A DNA stretch of 64,000 nt from a bacterium (lineage in GTDB: Bacteria; Bacteroidota; Ignavibacteria; Kapaibacteriales; UBA2268): contig JAUIIX010000002.1 in assembly GCA_030431515.1 (NCBI GenBank), positions 78,500 through 142,499 on the forward strand, read 5' to 3'. Of this stretch, positions 46,030-53,883 are shown in pieces. The position numbers were made by a program, and so were the translations under genes. Below the pieces are notes generated by a model, which was not told the DNA's origin, did no database searches, and was given only the letters and a program-made list of their open reading frames with translations. Within the stretch, counting starts at the first letter, position 1. Each line of letters begins with the position of its first letter.

Positions 46030-46923
46030 TTATTCACAAGGTACAGGTTGTTTACATTGAACACAGTAGCAAGGCCAAACTGGATCTTCGTCACCTTCTG
46101 AGTTAGAAGTTGCAATCCCTAAAATCATTATACCAGAAGTAACAGCAGCACCAAATCCACCTAGTACAGTACCTAAGGCATCTGCACCTAAAACTGCAAT
46201 GGCTTCATTTGCTTGGTCAAGAGCTTCATAATTTGGAGCCATTAATAAACTTGCCGCTTTAGTCTCGAAACCATTTGGATACCAATATTCTTTCGATTTT
46301 CTATATACTGCTTCAAATTTCAGTGCGTTAGAATAGACACTTGTATTTAAGGTATCCCAAGGAAAATTTTCAATTCTGTTATTAAAACTAATTAAATCTA
46401 AATTTTTATAATCATTTATCATAGGGGATAAAATAGAATAATTAATTGAGTCAATATAATTCATAACAAATGCTTCATCAAAAATATCATCTACATGATC
46501 AAATAAAAAATTTAGAACTAAAGTATCATTTAGTTCACTAAATAAACCTACCTCCATAAAAAAATCTTTGATATTTTCTCTTTGTGAATCTACTTGACTC
46601 TCAGAATAAATATTATTTACAATATAATAATCACCCATAATCTCTAAATAATTATCAAGATCACCTACAGTTGCAAAAAAATCACCCTCAAAATTATATA
46701 ACATTAAATGAGTACTATCATGAGGTAAATTGTTATTATGGTAATAAGCTAACAAATTATTGTGTTCAACTCCAACACTATCATAAGGATTTGAAAAGGT
46801 TGTAGAAGTTGTATAATTAATATCATTCCCAACTTTAGCGAGTGGCTCCTCCTTACAAGACCAAAGAAATGTAGATAATAAAATCATAGAAAAAAAGCTT
46901 AGTTTAAGTGTTATGTGTTTCAT
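46030..46923 (-). CDS. Lipoprotein of tandem module 2
   Basis: A 297-aa lipoprotein. The signal MKHITLKLSFFSMILLSTFL with lipobox WSC is almost identical to that of the gene at 47436-48341, as is the following KEEPL. After about 30 residues the two proteins are unrelated except for a hydrophobic glycine-rich stretch near the end (ALGTVLGGFGAAVTSGIM). This one ends in a short Cys-rich tail (CYCVQCKQPVPCE). The leader lacks acidic residues at +2/+3 (CKEE). The family is not recognised. It is preceded by three 15-bp iterons and followed by a small membrane protein gene. Confidence 0.78.
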   Translation of the reverse strand: MKHITLKLSFFSMILLSTFLWSCKEEPLAKVGNDINYTTSTTFSNPYDSVGVEHNNLLAYYHNNNLPHDSTHLMLYNFEGDFFATVGDLDNYLEIMGDYYIVNNIYSESQVDSQRENIKDFFMEVGLFSELNDTLVLNFLFDHVDDIFDEAFVMNYIDSINYSILSPMINDYKNLDLISFNNRIENFPWDTLNTSVYSNALKFEAVYRKSKEYWYPNGFETKAASLLMAPNYEALDQANEAIAVLGADALGTVLGGFGAAVTSGIMILGIATSNSEGDEDPVWPCYCVQCKQPVPCE

Positions 46924-46977
46924 AACATCTCCTTTATATTAAATTAACAAAAATTTCAAATATTAATTTTAATTTCT

Positions 46978-47031
46978 GCTAATTTAAGCAATGCTAATTT
47001 AAGCAATGCTAATTTAAGCAATGCTAATTTA
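46978..47031. repeat. 15-bp tandem repeat upstream of lipoprotein module 2
   Basis: Three perfect copies of GCTAATTTAAGCAAT (46978-47022) plus nine bases of a fourth, 55 bp upstream of the lipoprotein start. The same array and about 100 bp of flanking sequence occur at 48392-48445. The likely roles are promoter-proximal operator sites or slippage-prone repeats. Confidence 0.92.
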
Positions 47032-47151
47032 AAAACCAAATTATTTTTTCATAAAAAAGAGAAAGTTTGCCACAACCTTATATATTTGTAAAGAGTTATG
47101 ATTTGAAAATAATTGAAAAATAAAGTGTGTTTGTTTTTATTTTATGTCAAT

Positions 47152-47239
47152 AGTAGTTTTTACTGAGTTTTGTTTGGGGTAAGAATTTTTGAGGAGAATT
47201 GTTGTTAAATAAAAAACAAGGGCGAGTTGCCCTTGTTTT
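47152..47239 (-). repeat. 87-bp direct repeat, copy 2, containing a terminator
   Basis: The counterpart of 45530-45617, with the same AAAACAAGGGC/GCCCTTGTTTT hairpin (47213-47223 with 47229-47239). It terminates module 1. Confidence 0.9.
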
Positions 47240-47299
47240 ATTTATAGCTACAGAAATTAATTACGTAAATTCTAATACATTATTTGATATAAATTTATT

Positions 47300-47404
47300 C
47301 TAACTAAATTTATATGCTAAAGTAACTACAACACCTATTAATATTCCTTGTAAAATTGACCTAATTATTATCTTAAAAAAAATTACTTTTTTTTTCTCAT
47401 CCAT
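47300..47404 (-). CDS. 34-aa single-TM small protein in lipoprotein module 1
   Basis: A short ORF, MDEKKKVIFFKIIIRSILQG then ILIGVVVTLAYKFS. It has a charged start and one glycine-containing membrane helix. An AAGGAAAA site lies before the ATG. It lies 31 bp after the upstream lipoprotein gene and just before the repeated terminator, matching the position of the 123-aa membrane protein in module 2. That parallel position is the main support, as the length alone would not justify a call. Confidence 0.55.
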   Translation of the reverse strand: MDEKKKVIFFKIIIRSILQGILIGVVVTLAYKFS

Positions 47405-47435
47405 TGTTTTTCCTTAAATATTTCATATTTATTTT

Positions 47436-48341
47436 TTAATCCCAAAAAGTGCTTACAGCCCAATCTACAATTGCACTTGAAAGTGAGCCAGCGCCTCCAC
47501 CTACACAAGCACCAGCCATTGCACCAGCAATAGCTCCCCAAGGTCCAGCTGCAGATCCTATTAAGGCCCCATCCACTGCACCTGCACCTGAGGCAAGTAC
47601 ATCACTTAGTAAAATTTCTTTATTATGAACACTATATAACAACTTATCATTCATTACATTTTTTTCACTTTTAAACAATTGAGTCTTTTCATTTGAATTA
47701 TTAATATATTCAGTAGGTTCTAATGCATCCCATTTATTAACATTTGTTGTATCCCACCAATATTCAGCTGAATATTGTGCAACACTTAAACATGAAAGCA
47801 ACATATATTTTTCATTCAATACTGAAATTGAACTTGCTTGATTTTTAAGACTATTTATTGTTGTTTGATATGCAATTAAATCATCATTATTATCTAACAA
47901 GTTTATCGCAATATTTATATTATTCAAAATAGAATTTGTCTGAGAACTAAATGTATTGCTATTAATAAATTCTGACATACTAGTTGGAACCTGACTTGGA
48001 TGTGGAACAACCGTATCCATCCCAAATGCATCTTTACCCTTTATATTTTCTATAAAATAAACTGAAAAATTTATTGTTGTTGTATCTAAATAACCCTCAC
48101 TATTTGGAAAGTCATACTCCTCATTCAAAATCCTTTCATATAAGGAGTCTAAATATTCATTATGCCATTGACCAATCAAGTCATAAGATAAATATGAGAA
48201 ATCAGAGGAATCTGCCAAAATTAAATTGCGACCATATTCTCCTTCACTATTATTAATTAATGGTTCCTCCTTACAAGACCATAGGAATGTAGATAATAAA
48301 ATCATAGAAAAAATGCTTAGTTTAAGCGTTATGTTTTTCAT
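47436..48341 (-). CDS. Lipoprotein of tandem module 1 with glycine-zipper C-terminus
   Basis: A 301-aa lipoprotein with signal MKNITLKLSIFSMILLSTFL and lipobox WSC, then KEEPL as in module 2. The middle is unrelated to its neighbour. The C-terminal 50 residues are a hydrophobic glycine zipper (GAVDGALIGSAAGPWGAIAG, then CVGGGAGS). Such GxxxG segments are seen in class II bacteriocins and pore- or membrane-inserting peptides. Whether this tail inserts in a membrane is inference. It is preceded by three 15-bp iterons. Confidence 0.78.
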   Translation of the reverse strand: MKNITLKLSIFSMILLSTFLWSCKEEPLINNSEGEYGRNLILADSSDFSYLSYDLIGQWHNEYLDSLYERILNEEYDFPNSEGYLDTTTINFSVYFIENIKGKDAFGMDTVVPHPSQVPTSMSEFINSNTFSSQTNSILNNINIAINLLDNNDDLIAYQTTINSLKNQASSISVLNEKYMLLSCLSVAQYSAEYWWDTTNVNKWDALEPTEYINNSNEKTQLFKSEKNVMNDKLLYSVHNKEILLSDVLASGAGAVDGALIGSAAGPWGAIAGAMAGACVGGGAGSLSSAIVDWAVSTFWD

Positions 48342-48391
48342 AACAACCCCTTAATTAAATTAACAAATATTCAAAAAAATTTTGAATTTCT

Positions 48392-48445
48392 GCTAATTTA
48401 AGCAATGCTAATTTAAGCAATGCTAATTTAAGCAATGCTAATTTA
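48392..48445. repeat. 15-bp tandem repeat upstream of lipoprotein module 1
   Basis: Three perfect copies of GCTAATTTAAGCAAT plus nine bases, 51 bp from the lipoprotein start. The flanks (ACCAAATTATTTTTTCATAA and the GAGTTATGATTTGAAAAT segment) match those of module 2. Confidence 0.92.
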
Positions 48446-48599
48446 ATTACCAAATTATTTTTTCATAAAAAAGAGAAAGTTTTCCACAGCTTTTTATATT
48501 TATAAGGAGTTATGATTTGAAAATATAGTTGAAATATAAATAGGAGAAATTATTGTTAATGAACAGTAGGATTTTATAGTGTTAATTGTATTTCTAAAT

Positions 48600-48869
48600 T
48601 TAGTAAACTTCATTGTGTGAACCAATACTTTCTAAAAGAACTTTATTATCATCAACGAAAATAAAAGTTACTCTTACTTTATATGTAACACTGAAACTCC
48701 AAATTTCAGATAATTTGCCAGATAATTTATGTGTTCTAAGACTTTTATCATAAGGATTTTCAATAAATCTATTTAATTTTTCCTTGAATAAATTTTCAAG
48801 TAAAATATTACCTTTAATTCGTTTTTTATAAGCTCTTTTAAAAGAATTACTAAACCCAACTTCTATCAT
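48600..48869 (-). CDS. RelE/YafQ-type toxin
   Basis: An 89-aa type II toxin of the RelE/ParE fold. Typical blocks are present: FKRAYKKRIKGN, RFIENPYDKSLRTHKLSGKL, WSFSVTYKVRVTFIF and the C-terminal ESIGSHNEVY. The NPYD..LRTHKL and SIGSHNEVY blocks match YafQ/HigB-like mRNA interferases, which cut mRNA on the ribosome. It overlaps the upstream antitoxin gene by 4 bp in the usual antitoxin-first order. Confidence 0.9.
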   Translation of the reverse strand: MIEVGFSNSFKRAYKKRIKGNILLENLFKEKLNRFIENPYDKSLRTHKLSGKLSEIWSFSVTYKVRVTFIFVDDNKVLLESIGSHNEVY

Positions 48870-49078
48870 AAATCATCAAGTTCTTGAAACAATAAATTAA
48901 TATCCGAAGAAAAATTAATATCACCATTTTCTAACTCTTCTTGAGACTCTAAATGATCTTCAAACAGTCTTTTTCTATTTGATTCCTCAATATAATTTTT
49001 TGTAAGAGAGTTAACTTCTAACAATTCATCATAATCTAATTTTTTTATACTCTCTACTAATTCATTAAATTCTATCAT
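48866..49078 (-). CDS. Antitoxin of the RelE-type pair
   Basis: A 70-aa acidic helical protein (MIEFNELVESIKKLDYDELL ... LFQELDDL) encoded directly upstream of and overlapping the RelE-like toxin. It lacks an obvious ribbon-helix-helix or AbrB motif. It resembles the short helical antitoxins commonly paired with this toxin class in Bacteroidota. The assignment rests mainly on position and size. Confidence 0.78.
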   Translation of the reverse strand: MIEFNELVESIKKLDYDELLEVNSLTKNYIEESNRKRLFEDHLESQEELENGDINFSSDINLLFQELDDL

Positions 49079-49130
49079 AATTCATTTTTGTTATGTTCAC
49101 ATGTCGTGATTATCAACGAAAACATTATAT

Positions 49131-49283
49131 TTATATTTTATAAGATTTTTCAACCCAAACATCGAAGTTAAATATTGCACATCTCCGATTTGTTTTGTCT
49201 AAAGGATTTACATTACTATTAATATATAACATCTCAGAAGTTTTTAACACAACATTGTATTCATCATCTGCTAATCCTATAAT
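49131..49283 (-). pseudogene. C-terminal remnant of an unidentified gene
   Basis: A minus-strand frame of about 50 codons, IGLADDEYNVVLKTSEMLYI then NPLDKTNRRCAIFNFDVWVE, ending in TAA at 49131. It has coding-like composition, but a stop (TGA) just upstream and no start codon. Family not recognised. It is probably the tail of a deleted gene. Confidence 0.4.
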
Positions 49284-49292
49284 TCAAAAAGA

Positions 49293-49856
49293 TTAGTAGC
49301 AGTCATAAGACTCTATACTTTTGCAATAAAAAATGGTTCGCAAATGAATTCCTATATTTATATAAAAAGGTGCTACATTTTTGTTTAAATAGAAACTATT
49401 AAATACATTATATCCAATCTTAAAATCTACTTTTCCTTGAGTGAAACCAAGTTCTGTAGCTAAAATTAAATTCGATTTCAAAAAGTTTTTAGAATTATCA
49501 CCCTCTGTATTTACATAACCAATATTTATTGTACCATAAAGTGACCAGAAGATATTTCTGAAAATTTCACTATTACTATATCCTAAAGTAATAATGTCTT
49601 GATTCCTATTATCAGAAAACAAAGACGATCCTATTCTTGAACTTTGGATTGCTAATTCAAAATGAGAGTAATAAAAACCTTTGAATGAATGAGTCAAAGC
49701 AAAACCATTTGACCAATTTTTCCCAAAATTAAATTGACTACAAGCAGAAACAGATATAATATGCCTATGAACACAGAAACAATGCCCATTAACTTGAGCA
49801 TTCAATTTTGTAAAAGATGAAATCAAAATTATTAACAAAATCATTATTTTCTTCAT
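49293..49856 (-). CDS. Small outer-membrane beta-barrel-like protein
   Basis: A 187-aa protein with a clear signal peptide (MKKIMILLIILISSFTKLNA). It is otherwise rich in alternating aromatic/polar strands (NGFALTHSFKGFYYSHFELAI; WSLYGTINIGYVN; LILATELGFTQGKVDFKIGYNV), as in eight-stranded outer-membrane barrels of Bacteroidota. It contains several Cys near both ends (CFCVH; FYCKSIESYDC). No family name is assigned. It is followed by the gene remnant at 49131-49283. Confidence 0.68.
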   Translation of the reverse strand: MKKIMILLIILISSFTKLNAQVNGHCFCVHRHIISVSACSQFNFGKNWSNGFALTHSFKGFYYSHFELAIQSSRIGSSLFSDNRNQDIITLGYSNSEIFRNIFWSLYGTINIGYVNTEGDNSKNFLKSNLILATELGFTQGKVDFKIGYNVFNSFYLNKNVAPFYINIGIHLRTIFYCKSIESYDCY

Positions 49857-49993
49857 TTCCCTATCTCCTTATTACAAAAATAATAAAAAATCAATTCATA
49901 ACTTATTTCAAAACTTATTTTCTCTTTAAACACAACAATTTTCCTAAAAAACTCGTAAATTTGAAATTATAAATTCTAAATTAAAGGAAAAAT

Positions 49994-52009
49994 ATGCTTA
50001 AGTTATTAATTGTTCTCTTTACTTTTTATACTTTAAATGCAGAAGTGCTTGATAGCAAAAAACTTCTTGAGTTTAAGAAAATATCTGATTTTCATATTTC
50101 TCCGAATGGATTGAACTCTGTTACAGTTGTTAGCAAATCAAATATTGAAGATAATAACTCTAAATCTCATCTTTATTTAATAAATAATAAGACTAAAGAG
50201 ATTAAGCAATTTACGAGTTCTGGCTCACATAATGGTTCAGCAGTTTGGGATAGTAAAAGTGAAAATATATACTTTATTTCTGATAGAAGTGATGAATCTC
50301 AAGTTTGGAAAATAAATATTAATGGTGGTGAAGCTACTCAAATCACTAAGTTTAAAGATGGTGTATCTAGTTTTAAATTATCACCTGATGAAAAGTATTT
50401 ATCTTTTACAAGAGAAGTTGAAATTGGTAAAACTATAGAACAAGAATATAATGATAATGAATTTAAACTTGATAAAATTGATGCAAAAGTATATGATGAT
50501 TTGATGTTAAGACATTGGGATCATTACGAAGATAATAAGTGGAGTCATATTTATATTATGGACTTAAAAAGTGGTGATACTACTGATATTATGGTTAATG
50601 AAGAGTTTGATTCGCCAATGTCACCTTTTGGTGGAAGAGAGCAATATAACTGGTCGGCTGATAGTAAAAGTATAGCTTACACTTGCAAAAAAGTTGAGAA
50701 TTATGCTCAATCGACTAACTCTGATATTTATTTATATGATATTGCTTCTAAGAAAACTAAAAATATAACAGAGGGATTAGTAGGATATGAAATGGATCCT
50801 ATTTTCAGTCCTGATGGTAAGTACATAGCATTTCACTCTATGGAAAGAGCAAGTTATGAAGCTGATAAAACTCGAATTATGTTATATGATATTGCTACAA
50901 AAAAAATTAAAGAAATCACTGATAAATTGGATCAACCAGTTAGCAAAACAATTTGGAAAAGTAATAATGAATTAGTTTTTATGGCTCCTGATGGAAAAGG
51001 AACTAACCAAATATATGTCATTGAATTGAATGGAATTTATAGATTAATTACTTCGGGAGTTGAAGATAATGGACTTCGTGGTTTATCTTTGGCGGACGAT
51101 GGAAACACTCTAATTTACTCTAAGGAAAACTATTCAACTGCTCCAGAAATTTATTCTTTAAATATAAAAGCAAAGCTTGAAACTAAGTTGACAAGTTTGA
51201 ATGATGAGTTTGCTGCGACTTTAGATAAATGTACTTACGAAGCTAAATGGATTGATGCAAGTGACGGAAAGAAAATTCACACTTGGATAACTTATCCGCC
51301 TAACTTTGATAAAAATAAGAAATACCCTATGTTAGTTTACTGTCAAGGTGGACCGCAACAGCAGATTTCTCAATACTTTTCTTATGGGTGGAGTATGTGG
51401 TTATTTGCATCTAAAGGATATATTGTAGTTGCCCCAAATAGAAGAGGTTGCCCAGGTTTTGGACAAGATTGGACTGATGCGATAAATCAAGATTGGGGTG
51501 GTATGCCGGCTGATGATATTATGCAAGCAGCTAAAGAAATTGCAAGTAAAAGTTATGTCGATAATTCTAAAATTGCTGCTGTTGGTGCATCTGCTGGTGG
51601 ATATATGGCATTTTGGTTAGCAGGACAGCAAAGTGAATTTTTCAACGCCTTTGTTTCTCATTGTGGAGTTTTCAACTTATATTCTATGTATGGTTCGACA
51701 GAAGAATTATTCTTTCCTAACTTTGATTATGGTGGAGCTTATTGGGAAAATGAAGAATTTTATAAGAAAAATTCACCTCATAATTTTGTGAGAAACTGGA
51801 AAAAACCTATTTTAATTATTACTGGTGAAAAAGATTACAGAGTTCCATATACTCAATCTTTGGAAGCGTTCACGGCGGCAAGAGCTCAAGGTGTTCCAGC
51901 CAGAATACTTGTTTATCCTAATGAAAATCACTGGGTTTTGCATCCGCAAGAACAAGTTTTATGGTATGAAGAATTTTTTAGATTCTTGAAGGATTACAAT
52001 ATAAAATAA
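49994..52009 (+). CDS. S9 family prolyl oligopeptidase/dipeptidyl peptidase
   Basis: A 671-aa exported serine peptidase. The signal peptide is MLKLLIVLFTFYTLNA. Residues about 30-400 form a beta-propeller of PD40/WD40-like repeats (ISPNGLNSVTVV; WDSKSENIYFISDRS; FSPDGKYIAFHS). The C-terminal alpha/beta hydrolase holds the triad S533 (GASAGG), D614 (TGEKDYRVP) and H646 (NENHWVL). It resembles acylaminoacyl peptidase/DPP-type S9 enzymes that trim oligopeptides in the periplasm. A TAAATTTG -7 box lies at 49956-49963. A terminator follows. Confidence 0.95.
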   Translation: MLKLLIVLFTFYTLNAEVLDSKKLLEFKKISDFHISPNGLNSVTVVSKSNIEDNNSKSHLYLINNKTKEIKQFTSSGSHNGSAVWDSKSENIYFISDRSDESQVWKININGGEATQITKFKDGVSSFKLSPDEKYLSFTREVEIGKTIEQEYNDNEFKLDKIDAKVYDDLMLRHWDHYEDNKWSHIYIMDLKSGDTTDIMVNEEFDSPMSPFGGREQYNWSADSKSIAYTCKKVENYAQSTNSDIYLYDIASKKTKNITEGLVGYEMDPIFSPDGKYIAFHSMERASYEADKTRIMLYDIATKKIKEITDKLDQPVSKTIWKSNNELVFMAPDGKGTNQIYVIELNGIYRLITSGVEDNGLRGLSLADDGNTLIYSKENYSTAPEIYSLNIKAKLETKLTSLNDEFAATLDKCTYEAKWIDASDGKKIHTWITYPPNFDKNKKYPMLVYCQGGPQQQISQYFSYGWSMWLFASKGYIVVAPNRRGCPGFGQDWTDAINQDWGGMPADDIMQAAKEIASKSYVDNSKIAAVGASAGGYMAFWLAGQQSEFFNAFVSHCGVFNLYSMYGSTEELFFPNFDYGGAYWENEEFYKKNSPHNFVRNWKKPILIITGEKDYRVPYTQSLEAFTAARAQGVPARILVYPNENHWVLHPQEQVLWYEEFFRFLKDYNIK

Positions 52010-52036
52010 TTTTTAAATGTTACTTAGATTTATTTT

Positions 52037-52072
52037 AAAGGCGAACTAATTTTTAGTTTGCCTTTTTTTTAT
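52037..52072 (+). terminator. Terminator of the S9 peptidase gene
   Basis: GGCGAACTA (52040-52048) pairs with TAGTTTGCC (52054-52062, one G-U pair), followed by a T run. Confidence 0.88.
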
Positions 52073-52502
52073 ATTTTGAGAAATTTGAAATTGCTTCTAA
52101 TATTTCAGTTTTAAAATCTGGACTAATTTTTTTTTGTTAATTTTTCATTTTTTGGTTTTTGCACTTTTCTTATATATGGTTTTGTTGCAATATGTTACAA
52201 GGGAGAAAAAATTAGGTATAAAAAAAATTAGTGATTTTTTGTTTGCTTTTCATAGTTGTGACTGTTTAGTTGCTGTTAGTTTATGTCGTATATTTTATTT
52301 TTTTGTTCTTCATTTGTCTTTTTGGTTGTTTTTGTTGCTCTGATTTTGCTTTTTTATATTGTTTTTTGTCTTTTTTTGTTTTGGGTTTATCCTGAGAAAG
52401 CCACGTTATGTGGCTTGTATATTGATTATTACTCTATTTTTTTACATTTCGACTACGCTCAATGACCGATGGAAATTTTAAGGAAATGCACTCAATGAAA
52501 TG
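52073..52502. repeat. Left arm of HTH cassette copy 2
   Basis: A T-rich arm at 52139-52337, about 80% identical to 19661-19857. A short unique stretch with a GCCACGT/ACGTTATGTGGC inverted repeat near 52400-52415 follows. A partial reverse family B copy lies at 52438-52470. No gene is seen. Confidence 0.75.
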
Positions 52503-53174
52503 TTATTTTGTTTCGATTTTGTCTATTTCTTTGATTTGGTCCTCGATGTCGAGTTGCTCGATGGCGGCGAGCTGTCTTTCGAGTTCTTCTAATTGTGCCT
52601 TATATTTATCTGTGCTTAATAAGTTAAAATCGCTTTTGTCTATTGCGTTTGGTGCGTAGTTTTCGATGTTTTTAAATTGTTTATCTATGTTGCTTGTTAG
52701 TCGCACGTAACATTCGAAAAATCGCATTACCATGTACATTGTTTGGATTTCTTGTTTTTCGTGTTGTCTTTTGTTTTTTATTTTATCGTGTTCTATTGGA
52801 TTTGTATCCCATTTATATAATGTTCTGTGAACTCTATCGCTTGATAGGTTTGCTATTTCTTGTATGGCTACAAATTGTTGCAATGCATCCATTTTTTCTT
52901 CTTGAAATTGCATTAGTAATCGGCTTTTCATTGTTTCAAATTCATTTCTGTCATAATCTATTGATCTTTCTTGCCATCTGAATTTTTTTGCATAAGCATA
53001 GAGTGTGTATGGTTTGCAATTGTATCTTGATGCTAAGTGGGATATTTTTCTTGGCAAACCCATTTTTAGATAATCCAGAAGCATGTAATATTGTTCTGTT
53101 GTTTCGTTTTCTTGTTGTGGTGGATGGTTTATTAATTTTTCTACTATGTGTCTATCGTCAAATCTTACGGACAT
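52503..53174 (-). CDS. HTH protein resembling a phage terminase small subunit (copy 2)
   Basis: A 223-aa near-identical copy of the protein at 20417-21088. About nine residues differ, including KC/NC, KFKW/KFRW, QERAN/QEIAN and IDPDK/IEHDK. The helix-turn-helix (about 35-75), helical middle and C-terminal coiled coil are all intact and both copies are full length. Most nucleotide differences fall at synonymous sites or give mild changes, so selection for function is plausible. The flanks are also duplicated on both sides. Confidence 0.75.
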   Translation of the reverse strand: MSVRFDDRHIVEKLINHPPQQENETTEQYYMLLDYLKMGLPRKISHLASRYNCKPYTLYAYAKKFRWQERSIDYDRNEFETMKSRLLMQFQEEKMDALQQFVAIQEIANLSSDRVHRTLYKWDTNPIEHDKIKNKRQHEKQEIQTMYMVMRFFECYVRLTSNIDKQFKNIENYAPNAIDKSDFNLLSTDKYKAQLEELERQLAAIEQLDIEDQIKEIDKIETK

Positions 53175-53883
53175 TTTAATCGCCTTATTGTTTTTTGAAT
53201 TTTGGCGAATTTATGGTGTTTCGATTATTTATAAAGTTATTTATTGTGAATATATTTTAGTTTTGTTTTAGTTTATTTTTAAAGATGTGGGGTGTTGGTT
53301 TTGTAAGAAACATTTCGCACCTACGGAGCTTTTGGGTTGGTGGGGTTTTGTTGTTTACAAACATTTTGCATCTAAAGATGCAATTTTTATTTCTCTCAGA
53401 ATGACGTTGGCAAGTTCTGGGAGATTCTTCGGCTTCGCCTCAGAATGACGAGAGAGTTTCTCGACTACGCTCGAAATGACAAGGCTTGGTTCTGAATGAC
53501 GGAAAACCAAGAAATACCCCATCGCTGCCGCGACACCCCTTTTTACATTTCGACTACGCTCAATGACCGAGGGGAATTATAAGAGAATATGGATTCTTCG
53601 CTTCGCTCTGAATAACGACATTTTGACTTAGTGCAATAAACGATGAAAAGTAGTGAACGCAAATTTGCGTTCACTACTTTGATGGTTTTGTTTTAGATAC
53701 GATAAATCTCTACATTTTTGTTGTTTTTTGACGCTCTGAGTGATGGGATAGGCAAGAGAAGTAAGGGAAATTAGCTTCGCTGAAATTTGAAATAATTTTC
53801 CCACTCTGTAACTTTTTCCCATTTCATGTGTCAATTAAATAGAATAATTTACTTTTTTCAAATATATTTATTAATTTAGGGTT
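53175..53883. repeat. Right arm of HTH cassette copy 2 and repeat block VII
   Basis: Sequence matches copy 1 up to about 53450. Family C in reverse is at 53301-53390. Reverse family A is at 53421-53450 and 53591-53617. Reverse family B is near 53518-53575. A TCTCGACTACGCTCG unit is near 53458. A perfect 34-bp palindrome lies at 53647-53680 and is shared with 56073-56100. No gene is seen. Confidence 0.8.

Noticed and set aside
46978..47031. CRISPR array from the repeated 15-bp unit
   Set aside because: Units are immediately adjacent without spacers, are too short, and there are no cas genes.
52694..52981. 95-codon plus-strand ORF inside the HTH gene, also present at 20608-20895
   Set aside because: It is the antisense shadow of the minus-strand HTH gene. 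Its conservation in both copies simply follows from the duplication. Its Cys/Phe/Leu-rich translation looks like a shadow.
53628..53834. 68-codon minus-strand ORF
   Set aside because: It is built on the 34-bp palindrome and intergenic repeat sequence, with no ribosome site or family resemblance.
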